Positions 20,959 to 29,686 of a stretch of 64,000 nt of DNA are shown here, piece by piece. Under the pieces are notes generated by a model that saw only the letters and a program-made list of their open reading frames with translations, was not told the DNA's origin and searched no databases. Each line of letters starts with the position of its first letter. Position 1 is the first letter of the stretch. The stretch spans positions 47,608-111,607 of the forward strand of contig NZ_JAAGPD010000041.1 in NCBI RefSeq assembly GCF_017104565.1, given 5' to 3'. The position numbers and the translations under genes were made by a program. The DNA is from Paraburkholderia sp. Tr-20389. GTDB lineage: Bacteria > Pseudomonadota > Gammaproteobacteria > Burkholderiales > Burkholderiaceae.

Positions 20959-22917
20959 ATGGCTTTTGCATGTTTACAATGCGAGTCCTACGCTGGTGTT
21001 ACGGGCCGTTCCCAGGCACAACCGTTGCACGACCTGAACCCGATTCAGACCGTCTCAAACCGACCGATCTCACACGAACAATTGGAACATCTGACCATTG
21101 CCCAGCGAAACGCCCATAACGCAAAGCTCGCGAGCTATGCGAACCGGCCGCTTGCGTTCCTCTTCCGCTTTATCCGCCGCCACCCGGTCGCTCATCTGAT
21201 CGTGCTGTGCAGCGTATTCGCGGCCGTGGGCTGTGCACTCGCTTCACAGTACGCGATCAAGCACCTGATCGACGTGCTGGGCGCAGGCCGTCATCATCCG
21301 GGGCCGCTGTGGGGCGCGTTCGCGATCCTCGTCGGCCTGATTGCCGCCGACAATCTGCTGTGGCGCGTCGGCGGGTGGGTGGCCGCGCATACGTTCGTGG
21401 TCGTCACAGGCGATCTGCGCAAGGACCTGTTTCAGTATCTGACGGGCCATTCGCCGACCTATTACGCGGAAAAACAGCCCGGCACGCTGGCGAGCCGGAT
21501 CACGGCGACCTCGAACGCCGTCTACACGGCCGAGAACACGACTGCGTGGAACGTGCTGCCGCCCTGTATCGCGGTCGCAGGCGCGATCGTGATGATCGTT
21601 ACCGTGAATCCGCTGATGGCGCTCGGCCTGCTGACCTGCTCGGCGATTCTTTCCGTCGTGCTGTTCAAGCTCGCGGGACGCGGGTCCGCGCGTCACCACA
21701 ACTTCGCGACCAGGGCGGCCGCTGTCGACGGCGAGCTGGTCGACGTGATCGGCAACATGGGCCTCGTGCGCGCATTCGGCATGACGTTCCGCGAGCAGAA
21801 GCGTTTCAGCGCGACCGTGAAGTCGGAAATGGTCGCGCGTCAGCAGAGCCTGCTGTACCTCGAAAAGCTGCGCCTGCTGCATGCCGTCATCACGGCGCTG
21901 CTGTCGGCGGGTCTGCTCGGCTGGGCGCTGTGGCTGTGGGATCAAGGCAAGGCGACCTCGGGCGACATCGTGCTCGTCAGCTCGCTCGGCTTCACGATCC
22001 TGCATGGCACGCGCGATCTGGCCGTCGCGCTGGTCGACGTCACGCAGCACATCGCGCGCCTCGCCGAAGCCGTGAAGACGCTGCTCGAGCCGCACGGCAT
22101 GCCCGACCGCAACGACGCAACGGAACTCGTGCCGCAAGGCGGCCGTGTGACTTTCGACAAGGTCACCTTCGCGTATCCGAAGCGCCGCCCGATCCTCGAT
22201 CACTTCGATCTCGACATCCCCGCCGGCCAGCGCGTCGGCCTGATCGGCAAGTCGGGCGCGGGCAAATCGACCGTGCTCGCGCTGCTGCAACGCTTCTACG
22301 AAACGCAGGGCGGAAGCATCCTGATCGACGGCCAGGAAATCAGCGGCATCACGCAGGACAGCCTGCGCCATACCATCGCGCTCGTGCCGCAAGACATCTC
22401 GCTGCTGCACCGTACCGTCTACGAGAACATTGCCTACGGGCGTCCTGAAGCAACGCGCGACGAAGTGCTCGCCGCTGCGCGCGATGCCCGCTGCACAGAC
22501 TTCATCGAAGCGATGCCGGAAGGCTTCGACACGATCGTCGGCGATCGCGGCGTGAAGCTGTCGGGCGGCCAGCGGCAGCGTATCGCGATTGCACGCGCGA
22601 TCCTCAAGAACGCGCCGATCCTGCTGCTCGACGAAGCAACCTCCGCGCTCGACAGCGCGTCCGAAGAAGCGATCCAGAAGGCCCTCGACCGGCTGATGGT
22701 CGGCCGCACGGTGATCGCAATCGCGCACCGCCTGTCGACGCTGCACAACTTCGACCGGATCATCGTGATGAGCGCGGGTAAGGTGATCGACGACGGCAGC
22801 CCCGAAGAATTGCGCAACCGTCCGGGCCTTTATCGCGACCTGCTCGCCAAGCAGTTCGGCAAGCATTCGACGCTGCACGTCGGCGGCAAGAAGCTGGACG
22901 AACAGCACGTCGCGTGA
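20959..22917 (+). CDS. MsbA-like ABC exporter (fused permease-ATPase)
   Basis: A homodimeric type IV exporter half: six transmembrane helices in about the first 330 residues and an ATPase domain after them. The nucleotide-binding domain is complete: Walker A GLIGKSGAGKST, Q-loop LVPQDI, signature LSGGQRQRIAIARA, Walker B ILLLDEATSALD and the H-loop AHRLST. Substrate is unknown; lipid or drug export is typical of this subfamily. The start is uncertain: an ATG at 20878, this one, or TTG codons near 21024 and 21082 are all in frame, none with a good Shine-Dalgarno sequence, and clear family sequence begins only around LTIAQRNAHNAKLASYANRP. Confidence 0.85.
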   Translation: MAFACLQCESYAGVTGRSQAQPLHDLNPIQTVSNRPISHEQLEHLTIAQRNAHNAKLASYANRPLAFLFRFIRRHPVAHLIVLCSVFAAVGCALASQYAIKHLIDVLGAGRHHPGPLWGAFAILVGLIAADNLLWRVGGWVAAHTFVVVTGDLRKDLFQYLTGHSPTYYAEKQPGTLASRITATSNAVYTAENTTAWNVLPPCIAVAGAIVMIVTVNPLMALGLLTCSAILSVVLFKLAGRGSARHHNFATRAAAVDGELVDVIGNMGLVRAFGMTFREQKRFSATVKSEMVARQQSLLYLEKLRLLHAVITALLSAGLLGWALWLWDQGKATSGDIVLVSSLGFTILHGTRDLAVALVDVTQHIARLAEAVKTLLEPHGMPDRNDATELVPQGGRVTFDKVTFAYPKRRPILDHFDLDIPAGQRVGLIGKSGAGKSTVLALLQRFYETQGGSILIDGQEISGITQDSLRHTIALVPQDISLLHRTVYENIAYGRPEATRDEVLAAARDARCTDFIEAMPEGFDTIVGDRGVKLSGGQRQRIAIARAILKNAPILLLDEATSALDSASEEAIQKALDRLMVGRTVIAIAHRLSTLHNFDRIIVMSAGKVIDDGSPEELRNRPGLYRDLLAKQFGKHSTLHVGGKKLDEQHVA

Positions 22918-22956
22918 TCCACCCCGCGCCCATCTGGAAGGACGGGCACGCAATGC

Positions 22957-22988
22957 AAAAAGCCGCTTCGAATCGAAGCGGCTTTTTT
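22957..22988. terminator. Bidirectional terminator between the ABC gene and otsA
   Basis: Stem AGCCGCTTCG with CGAAGCGGCT and a 3-nt loop, flanked by A4 on the left and T7 on the right, so it can serve both convergent genes. Confidence 0.9.
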
Positions 22989-23010
22989 TATCTGCGCGCG
23001 ATGCGGGACG

Positions 23011-24447
23011 TCACCCTTCCGCCGTTTCCCTGATCGACTGCGCGGACGGATCCGGCATCTGCTGCAAGTCGCGCATGAAGTTGTCGCGCCACACCGACAC
23101 GTTGTTCTCGCGCAGCTGCCCCATCATGTCGACGTAGCGCGCCTTGCGTTCGGCGAGCGGCATCGACAGCGCCGTGCCGAGCGCATCGGCCATGCCGTCG
23201 ATATCGACGGGATTGACGATCAGCGCGCCCGTCAGCTCCTGCGCGGCGCCCGCGAAGCGCGACAGCACCAGCACGCCGGGATCTTCCGGGTCTTGAGCCG
23301 ACACATATTCCTTCGCGACGAGATTCATCCCGTCGCGCAGCGGCGTCACGTAGCCGACGTGCGCCGTGCGGAACAGCGCCGCGAGCACGGGCCGCTCGTA
23401 TTGCCGGTGAATGTAGCGGATCGGCGTCCAGTCGAGTTCCGCGAAGCGCCCGTTGATGCGCCCCGATTCGCCTTCCAGCTGCAGGCGAATCTCCTGATAC
23501 GCGTGCAGATCGGAACGCGTCGGCGGCGCGATCTGCAGGAACGACACCTTGTCGCGATACGAAGGGGAGTGCTCCAGCAGCCGCTCGAATGCGCGGAAAC
23601 GCTCGACCAGCCCCTTCGAGTAATCGAGCCGGTCCACGCTCATGATCAGCTTGCGCGCGTGCAGCGTCGCCTCGATCGTGCGCACTGGCTTGTCGCCCTC
23701 GCCCGCTTTCGCCAGCTCGGCGATCTCGTCGGGATACACGCCGATCGGATACGCGGCCGCGCGCAGCGTGCGCCCGAACGCCCGCACGACAGTCGGCGCG
23801 GCGCGCTGCCCCGGCGCCTGTGCTTCCACCGATCCATCCGCCTCGTTGACGATGTAGTCGCAGAACGCGCGCAGATCGGGCTTCGTCTGGAAACCGAGCA
23901 GATCGAACGAGCAGAGCGCTTCGACCAATGCGCGATGCGGCGGCACGGCCAGCAGCACCTGCGCCGCCGGAAACGGAATATGCAGGAAGAAGCCGATGCG
24001 GTTCTTCACGCCCGCTGCGCGCAACGCCTGCGCGAACGGAATCAGGTGATAGTCATGAACCCAGATCACGTCGTCGTCGCGCAGCAGCGGCACGAGCTGT
24101 TGCGCGAGCCACGTGTTCACGCGGCAATACCCTTCGAAATCGTGCCGGTCGAACTGCAGCAGATCCGGCCGATAGTGGAATGCGGGCCACAGCGTCGCGT
24201 TCGAAAAGCCGCGGTAGTACTGGTCATAGTCGCGGCGCACGAGGCCGATGGTCGCGAACGTCACCGGGCCGCGCTCTTCGAGCTTGATCTGCGGCTGGCC
24301 GGAGCCGAGCACGTCGCCGCTCCAGCCGAACCACATGCCGCCCGTTTCCTTCAATGCGTCGTACACGCCGACGGCGAGACCGCCCGCCGCCGGGCCGCCT
24401 TCCGAGATCGGCGCAACGCGGTTGGATACGATGATCAATCGGCTCAT
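23011..24447 (-). CDS. otsA: Alpha,alpha-trehalose-6-phosphate synthase
   Basis: OtsA joins UDP-glucose and glucose-6-phosphate into trehalose-6-phosphate, used in osmotic and desiccation tolerance. The 478 residues fit family GT20. Substrate-binding residues are visible: Arg10 in IVSNRVAP, the glycine pair in [12 protein letters not shown], Trp in MWFGWSGDV, the Asp of [16 protein letters not shown], then [19 protein letters not shown] and the C-terminal donor site [18 protein letters not shown]. It follows otsB by 52 bp on the same strand, so both steps are made from one transcript. Confidence 0.97.
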   Translation of the reverse strand: MSRLIIVSNRVAPISEGGPAAGGLAVGVYDALKETGGMWFGWSGDVLGSGQPQIKLEERGPVTFATIGLVRRDYDQYYRGFSNATLWPAFHYRPDLLQFDRHDFEGYCRVNTWLAQQLVPLLRDDDVIWVHDYHLIPFAQALRAAGVKNRIGFFLHIPFPAAQVLLAVPPHRALVEALCSFDLLGFQTKPDLRAFCDYIVNEADGSVEAQAPGQRAAPTVVRAFGRTLRAAAYPIGVYPDEIAELAKAGEGDKPVRTIEATLHARKLIMSVDRLDYSKGLVERFRAFERLLEHSPSYRDKVSFLQIAPPTRSDLHAYQEIRLQLEGESGRINGRFAELDWTPIRYIHRQYERPVLAALFRTAHVGYVTPLRDGMNLVAKEYVSAQDPEDPGVLVLSRFAGAAQELTGALIVNPVDIDGMADALGTALSMPLAERKARYVDMMGQLRENNVSVWRDNFMRDLQQMPDPSAQSIRETAEG

Positions 24448-24499
24448 GTGGCGTGATTTCCGTGCTGAGTGAGGGCGAGGCGCGGACGAATAGTCGTCG

Positions 24500-25249
24500 T
24501 CATGCGCTGCGGGCCGCCGCGACGATTTCCGACAGCCACGCGAGCAGCGCGCTCACGGAGCCGATGCGCGAGCGCGCGATCGTATCGCCGCTGCCGACCT
24601 TGATCGACAGGCCGCCGTGGTCGTTGACGACCGCGAAGCCTTTTTCGTCGGTGAGATCGTCGCCGGCGAAGATGGGCGTGCGGCCCGTAAATGGCGGCTC
24701 GTCGAGAAACGCGCGCAGTGCGCGGCCTTTATCGACATCCTTCGGCTTGATTTCGTAGACCATCTTGCCCGGCTGCAGCACATATGCATCCGGATAGTCG
24801 GCGACCAGACGGGTCGTCGCTTCGCGCGCTACCGGCTCGCGGTCGGACGCATTCCGATAGTGCAGCGCGAGCGCCGCGCCCTTGATTTCGAGCAGCATGC
24901 CCGGGTTCGCATTGACGATGTCCGCGAGCACCTGCTCCATGCGCAGCAGGCGCTCGTCGTTGAAGCCGATGCGCTGCGTGTCGCCGTTCGCGTCGCGCCG
25001 CTCGGCGCCATGCAAGCCCGCGATGGGCAGATCGGGCATGCCGAGAAACTGGTCGATGCTGTCGATGCCCCGCCCCGACACGATCGCCACTGCGCCGTTC
25101 GTCAGACGCCGCAATTCGGTGAGAAGAGCGATTGCCTCGGGCTGCACGAGCACGCCGTCGGGTGTCGGTGCCAGATCGACGAGCGTACCGTCGAAATCGA
25201 AGAAAAATGCGGTCTCCGTGGGAGACAGAAAAGCGGGAAGTGCTTGCAT
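24500..25249 (-). CDS. otsB: Trehalose-6-phosphate phosphatase
   Basis: OtsB removes the phosphate from trehalose-6-phosphate. The start at MQALPAFLSPTETAFFFDFD is used because the 20 residues upstream in frame are not family-like. HAD motif I is Asp18/Asp20 in FDFDGTLVDLAP, motif II is IVSGRG, and motif III/IV is IFAGDDLTDEKGF. The 249 residues match the family. It is the first gene of an otsB-otsA pair; the 400-bp region upstream is shared with the divergent SCO gene. Confidence 0.96.
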   Translation of the reverse strand: MQALPAFLSPTETAFFFDFDGTLVDLAPTPDGVLVQPEAIALLTELRRLTNGAVAIVSGRGIDSIDQFLGMPDLPIAGLHGAERRDANGDTQRIGFNDERLLRMEQVLADIVNANPGMLLEIKGAALALHYRNASDREPVAREATTRLVADYPDAYVLQPGKMVYEIKPKDVDKGRALRAFLDEPPFTGRTPIFAGDDLTDEKGFAVVNDHGGLSIKVGSGDTIARSRIGSVSALLAWLSEIVAAARSA

Positions 25250-25654
25250 CGGTGTACGTTGCCTCTCAGCCGCTTCCGGCCGGAAAAGTGTGCGCATCTT
25301 ACCGCGCATCGGTCGTTTTTTCGAGAAAGTAAGTTTTCACGCAGCACGGGCGGGCGTTCCGGGCCGTCGATCGGCGGAATGCACTGCAAACTCCGCACGA
25401 TCCGGCTACAGCCGCCTTTCAACGCTCCGCGGCATATTGACTCGCCTTCCGCTTCGCAGGCCCACGGTACAACGACGCGTCGCAAATTGCGATAGAGTCG
25501 CAACGGCGCCAGCCGTGGAATAACGCTGCGCGCCATCGAGTCTTATCCATCGCGGCGCGTAGTTTGCGTTCTGTTCTGAATCGAGTCGTCGAAACTGCCT
25601 TTGTTCCCTAAAGCACGGGTGTTCCACTTGCCCTCCCTCGCCCCACAAGCGCCC
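25250..25654. other. 405-bp divergent gap between otsB and the SCO gene
   Basis: No gene is supported. It contains a perfect palindrome TCGCAAATTGCGA (25480-25492), with a second copy of the half-site TCGCAA at 25498-25503, which could be an operator. No strong -35/-10 pair stands out on either strand. Confidence 0.4.
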
Positions 25655-26254
25655 ATGCGGCTGCGCCTCGCGGCGCTGGGCATCGCGCTGTGCGCGGCGC
25701 TCGGCAGCGCGGGATGCTCGCAGCGGGGCGAGCCGTGGCAGCTCACGGACGTCAGCGGCCACCTGCCCGACCTCGATTTCACGCTGACGGGCGACGACGG
25801 GCGGCCAATCGCAGCGGATACGCTCAAAGGGCGCGCGTCGCTGGTCTACTTCGGCTACACGCATTGCCCGGATGTATGTCCGGAAACGATGGGGCGTCTG
25901 ATGCAGGTCATCGACAAGCTCGGACCCGACGCGCAGAAGGTGCGCATCCTGTTCGTCAGCGTCGATCCTGCGCGCGACACCCCGAAGGCCCTGCACGACT
26001 ATGTCGCTGCATTCGATGCGCAGCATGCGAGAGGCCTGACAGGCACCGATGCGCAGATCGAGCGGATGGCGCGGCACTATCGAGTCGCGTATCAGATGGA
26101 GCAGCGCGATCCGCACGGCAATTACGAAGTGACGCATAGTTCGGCCGTCTACATCTTCGATGCGCGCAATCACGCCCGCCTGCTCGCCACGGATCACGAC
26201 ACGCCCGACGTCATCGCCAGGGACGTGCGCCGTATCATTGAAGACCCCTCCTGA
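25655..26254 (+). CDS. SCO1/SenC family copper chaperone lipoprotein
   Basis: SCO proteins deliver copper to, or reduce, the CuA site of cytochrome c oxidase. The start at MRLRLAALGIALCAALGSAG gives a lipoprotein signal with the lipidated Cys21 directly after GSAG; upstream in-frame codons would disrupt it. The thioredoxin-like domain carries the copper ligands Cys71 and Cys75 (THCPDVCPETMG) and His161 (VTHSSAVYIF), with the SVDPARDTP segment between. The 199 residues fit the family. A PCuAC gene follows after 17 bp, then a CtaG-like gene. Confidence 0.93.
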   Translation: MRLRLAALGIALCAALGSAGCSQRGEPWQLTDVSGHLPDLDFTLTGDDGRPIAADTLKGRASLVYFGYTHCPDVCPETMGRLMQVIDKLGPDAQKVRILFVSVDPARDTPKALHDYVAAFDAQHARGLTGTDAQIERMARHYRVAYQMEQRDPHGNYEVTHSSAVYIFDARNHARLLATDHDTPDVIARDVRRIIEDPS

Positions 26255-26271
26255 TTTCTCACAGGTTCACC

Positions 26272-26751
26272 ATGACACAACAACTCAAAACGCTTTCGAC
26301 GCTTCACACGCTGGTTTGCGCCGCCGCTTTCGCCTTCGTCGCGACGGGCAGCATGGCCGCGCACGCCGCCGACAGCAAGCAGGCCATCGCCGTGCAGAAC
26401 GCATGGGTTCGCTGGCTGCCGAACAATCTGCCCGCCGCGGCCTACGTCACGCTCGCGAATTCGAGCGACAAGCCGATCGACCTCGTCGACGTATCGAGCG
26501 CCGACTACGGTAGCGCGATGCTGCATCAAACGGTGTCGAACGGATCGACGCAAAAGATGGTGATGGTCGACAAGCTGACTGTGCCCGCGCATGGGCAGGC
26601 TTCGATTGCGCCGGGTGGTTATCACGTGATGCTCGAAGACGCGAAGCATAAGATCGCACCCGGCGATACGGTTCATCTGAAGCTGCAGTTCTCGGACGGC
26701 GAGACGCTCGATGCCCCGTTCGTCGTGAAGTCGCCGGCCGCGGCGAAGTAG
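26272..26751 (+). CDS. Periplasmic copper chaperone PCuAC
   Basis: PCuAC binds Cu(I) in the periplasm and passes it to SCO or directly to cytochrome oxidase subunit II. A Sec signal peptide ends near AHAAD (residue 32). The metal motif H-x10-M-x21-H-x-M is exact: His85, Met96, His118 and Met120. The beta-sandwich body is typical (NAWVRWLPNNLPAAAYVTL). Length 159. It lies 17 bp after the SCO gene and 52 bp before the CtaG-like gene, so the three are likely one operon. Confidence 0.94.
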   Translation: MTQQLKTLSTLHTLVCAAAFAFVATGSMAAHAADSKQAIAVQNAWVRWLPNNLPAAAYVTLANSSDKPIDLVDVSSADYGSAMLHQTVSNGSTQKMVMVDKLTVPAHGQASIAPGGYHVMLEDAKHKIAPGDTVHLKLQFSDGETLDAPFVVKSPAAAK

Positions 26752-26803
26752 CGCCAGGCGAACTTGCGCCTCCATCCGCGATGAATCCGATCCTTTACCC
26801 GCG

Positions 26804-27694
26804 ATGAACCCGCTCTACTGGCTCGAACCCTGGGAGCCGTCGCCGACTGTCGTGATCGCGATGCTGCTCGCCGCCGTGCTGTTCGCACGCGGCGTGCGCA
26901 AGGCGAACGTATCGGGGGCGCGGCAACTGTCGTTCTGGTTCGGGCTGGTAGCACTCTATGTCGCGCTGCATACGCGGCTCGACTATTTCTTCGAGCATGA
27001 GTTCTTCATGCATCGTGCGCAGCATCTGGTGCTGCATCATCTCGGACCGTTCTTCATCGTGCTGTCATATCCGGGCGCAGCGATGCGCGCGGGCATTCCA
27101 TTCGCGTGGCGGCAACGCTTCCTGCGTCCCGCAATGCAGACGCGCGGCATGCGGGCGACGCTCGACGTTCTGTTTCATCCCGTCGTCGCCGTCGTTCTGT
27201 TCGTTGGACTGATCTATTTCTGGCTGCTCTCGCCGGTTCACTTCGTCGCGATGCTCGACTGGCGGCTGTATCGCGTAATGAACTGGAGCATGGTGGTCGA
27301 CGGCCTGATGTTCTGGTGGCTCGTGCTCGATCCGCGGCCTGCACCGCCCGCGCGGCTCGCGCCGGGTCGCCGCGTGTTGCTGGTCGTCGCGGCTATTCCG
27401 CCGCAGATCGTGCTCGGCGCGTTCATCTTCTTCTCGCCGCGCGAGCTGTATCCCGTGTATTCGATCTGCGGGCGCGCCTTCACCTGGCTCAGCCCGATGC
27501 GCGATCAGCAGATCGGCGGACTGTTGCTATGGATTCCCGGTTCGATGATGAGCGTGATCGGCGCGGTGCTCGCGCTGCGTCACTGGATGAGACTCTCCGC
27601 GCGAGCGCGACTGCGCGATGAAAAACAGGCGGACGTCACCGCGTCTGCTCGCACGCGAACGTCATCGAGCGCGCTGCACGTCAATCAGCATTGA
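26804..27694 (+). CDS. Cytochrome c oxidase assembly protein, CtaG (caa3) type
   Basis: A 296-residue integral membrane protein with about seven helices, of the caa3-type CtaG family implicated in copper insertion into cytochrome oxidase. His-rich helices are visible: EFFMHRAQHLVLHHLGPFF near residue 68-86 and FHPVVAVVLF near 123. The start MNPLYWLEPWEPSPTVVIAM is typical. The C-terminus is a short basic soluble tail. It is unrelated in sequence to the Cox11-type CtaG despite the shared name. It ends 13 bp from the convergent elaA. Confidence 0.88.
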   Translation: MNPLYWLEPWEPSPTVVIAMLLAAVLFARGVRKANVSGARQLSFWFGLVALYVALHTRLDYFFEHEFFMHRAQHLVLHHLGPFFIVLSYPGAAMRAGIPFAWRQRFLRPAMQTRGMRATLDVLFHPVVAVVLFVGLIYFWLLSPVHFVAMLDWRLYRVMNWSMVVDGLMFWWLVLDPRPAPPARLAPGRRVLLVVAAIPPQIVLGAFIFFSPRELYPVYSICGRAFTWLSPMRDQQIGGLLLWIPGSMMSVIGAVLALRHWMRLSARARLRDEKQADVTASARTRTSSSALHVNQH

Positions 27695-27707
27695 GACGCT
27701 GCGTGCG

Positions 27708-28208
27708 TCAGGCGGAACGCATCCAGATATGCGGGATGCCGTCTTCTTCGTGCACGTCCGACACCGGCTCGAAACCGAACGCGCCATAGAACGCCTGCAG
27801 ATGCGCCTGCGCGTGCAAACGAATCGGCGTTGCCGGCCACTGCGCATGGATGTGACCCAGAACCTGCTCCAGCATCGCGCGGCCCAAGCCACGTCCGCGG
27901 AATTCGGCTGTCGTCAGCACACGGCCGATGCGGATGTCGGTGTCCTCGCCGTCGGGCAACAACACGCGGAGATAACCCGCTAGCGGCGCGCGTGCGCCGG
28001 GCGCGTGGTCGCCGTACGCGAGCAGATGCCATGCACCGGTATCGAGACCGTCGACATCGTCATAGAGACAGTTCTGCTCGATGATGAACACGGCTGCGCG
28101 TGCGGCGAGCATGTCGTAGACCTCGACGTTCGTCAGGTCGTTGAAGGCCTTCCAGCGCCAGTCGTCAGGAGAAGTCGTTTTGCTTTGCATACGTTGCCGC
28201 TCGGTCAT
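27708..28208 (-). CDS. elaA: ElaA-like GNAT family N-acetyltransferase
   Basis: A 166-residue GCN5-related acetyltransferase of the ElaA group; substrate unknown. The acetyl-CoA loop is in RIGRVLTTAEFRGRGLGRAM (the R/Q-x-x-G-x-G/A region), preceded by the ElaA-type segment FIIEQNCLYDDVDGLDTGAWHLL. A second in-frame ATG six codons inside (MQSKTT) is an alternative start; neither has a good Shine-Dalgarno sequence. It is a single gene lying beyond the terminator of the tRNA cluster. Confidence 0.87.
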   Translation of the reverse strand: MTERQRMQSKTTSPDDWRWKAFNDLTNVEVYDMLAARAAVFIIEQNCLYDDVDGLDTGAWHLLAYGDHAPGARAPLAGYLRVLLPDGEDTDIRIGRVLTTAEFRGRGLGRAMLEQVLGHIHAQWPATPIRLHAQAHLQAFYGAFGFEPVSDVHEEDGIPHIWMRSA

Positions 28209-28335
28209 GACGTTGGGTGAACAGGTTGGCGAGGCAGTCGATTATGCCGTGACGATCGGACGATGGACAGACTGCGAGATACCCTTTTCATACAGCCGAC
28301 TGCACGCAGTGCGCTACACGCAAAATCACGCGCTG

Positions 28336-28370
28336 AAAAAAGAAAAGCCCCGAAATCTCGGGGCTTTTCT
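28336..28370 (-). terminator. Terminator of the pgsA/tRNA transcript
   Basis: A perfect 13-bp stem (AGAAAAGCCCCGA with TCGGGGCTTTTCT), 4-nt loop, followed on the minus strand by T5. It lies 8 bp past the 3' end of tRNA-Cys. Confidence 0.88.
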
Positions 28371-28377
28371 TTGCTTC

Positions 28378-28451
28378 TGGAGGCGCGAACCGGAGTCGAA
28401 CCGGTCTAAACGGCTTTGCAGGCCGCTGCATAACCGCTTTGCTATCGCGCC
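28378..28451 (-). tRNA. tRNA-Cys (anticodon GCA)
   Basis: A 74-nt cloverleaf with encoded CCA. Acceptor GGCGCGA pairs with TCGCGCC, the anticodon arm is GCGGC-CTGCAAA-GCCGT with anticodon GCA, and the T arm has GGTTCGACTCC. Discriminator U, as in bacterial tRNA-Cys. Last tRNA of the cluster. Confidence 0.95.
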
Positions 28452-28596
28452 ACAAGCGGACTGCGGAACCGTACTCAGTTGCGTCTGCAACGGCTCGCAG
28501 ATTTTTTCTTCATCAAGCCCGACACTAGGGCCGATCATGCTCAACACTTCTTACGAAGCATCAAACAAAAAGGGAAGCTTGGCTTCCCCCTGTGTT

Positions 28597-28672
28597 TGGA
28601 GCGGGAGACGAGTCTCGAACTCGCGACCTCAACCTTGGCAAGGTTGCGCTCTACCAACTGAGCTACTCCCGC
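28597..28672 (-). tRNA. tRNA-Gly (anticodon GCC), copy 2
   Basis: A 76-nt cloverleaf with encoded CCA; acceptor GCGGGAG with CTCCCGC, anticodon stem AACCT/AGGTT around loop TGCCA with anticodon GCC, T arm GAGTTCGAGACTC. It is identical over all 76 bases to the neighbouring copy. Confidence 0.96.
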
Positions 28673-28741
28673 GTAAATCTGCAACTTACTGCTACTGCAA
28701 CGCCCTGCTGACTGCTTGCCGCAAAACGCTGCTTTCAAATC

Positions 28742-28817
28742 TGGAGCGGGAGACGAGTCTCGAACTCGCGACCTCAACCTTGGCAAGGTTGCGCTCTACC
28801 AACTGAGCTACTCCCGC
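28742..28817 (-). tRNA. tRNA-Gly (anticodon GCC), copy 1
   Basis: Identical in sequence to the copy 69 bp downstream; first tRNA after pgsA on the minus strand. In E. coli glyW and cysT hold the same positions after pgsA. Confidence 0.96.
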
Positions 28818-28963
28818 ATTTTGCTGCTGTTTTCTCTAGTGTTTCGCGCTGTTTGTTAGCGCGTGCACCGGAGAAACGAGATTATGTAGAAGGCGCGGAA
28901 TCGTGTCAACTCTTTTTGTACGAGAGATTGAAAATTCTGGTGGCGTCTCTCGTCGCGCTTCAA

Positions 28964-29554
28964 TTACGCCATTCCGCCGCGCTCGCGGATCTGCGGCCAC
29001 GCGAGCTTCATGTAGTAAAGCATCGACCAGATCGTGAGGAACGCAGCGAGATAGATGAGCCACAAACCCCACACGCGGGTGTCGATCGAAAACGCGCCGA
29101 ACGACAGCGGACCATAGAACAACAGCATCGGAATCGCCGTCATCTGGCAGGCCGTCTTGAACTTGCCGAGCGAGTTCACGGCGACGCTCTTCGATGCGCC
29201 GATCTGCGCCATCCATTCGCGCAGCGCCGAAATCGCGATCTCCCGGCCGACGATCACCAGCGCGATCGCCGAATCCAGACGCGACAGTTGCACCAGCACG
29301 AGCAGCGCGGCCGTCACCATCAGCTTGTCGGCGACGGGGTCGAGGAACGCGCCGAACGCCGACGTCTGATTCCATTTGCGCGCGAGAAAGCCATCGAACC
29401 AGTCGGTCAGCGCAGCGAGGATGAAGATCGTCGCCGCGGCCAGATTACGGTGCATCGGACTCAGCATCATGTCCGGCAGATAGAACACGCCCACCACGAG
29501 CGGAATCAACACTATCCGCAGCCACGTCAGGAAGATCGGAAAATTAAACGGCAT
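28964..29554 (-). CDS. pgsA: CDP-diacylglycerol-glycerol-3-phosphate 3-phosphatidyltransferase
   Basis: PgsA makes phosphatidylglycerol phosphate from CDP-diacylglycerol and glycerol-3-phosphate in the inner membrane. The 196-residue protein carries the CDP-alcohol phosphotransferase motif in full: D-G-x2-A-R-x8-G-x3-D-x3-D within DWFDGFLARKW through AFGAFLDPVADK (about residues 51-80). Several hydrophobic helices surround it. The N-terminus MPFNFPIFLTWLRIVLIPLV matches the family. It sits between uvrC (132 bp upstream) and a tRNA cluster, the same arrangement as in E. coli. Confidence 0.97.
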   Translation of the reverse strand: MPFNFPIFLTWLRIVLIPLVVGVFYLPDMMLSPMHRNLAAATIFILAALTDWFDGFLARKWNQTSAFGAFLDPVADKLMVTAALLVLVQLSRLDSAIALVIVGREIAISALREWMAQIGASKSVAVNSLGKFKTACQMTAIPMLLFYGPLSFGAFSIDTRVWGLWLIYLAAFLTIWSMLYYMKLAWPQIRERGGMA

Positions 29555-29686
29555 GGGGCTGGCGTTACGTTCTGAGATAAGAGATGCAATTGTGCCGGTT
29601 CACCCGGCGCGCCACAAGCAACGCCCCGGCGCGGGCGCACGGGCGGCCTCGGTCTCGCGCCGGGCGTGATGCGGCCCGGGCCGATG

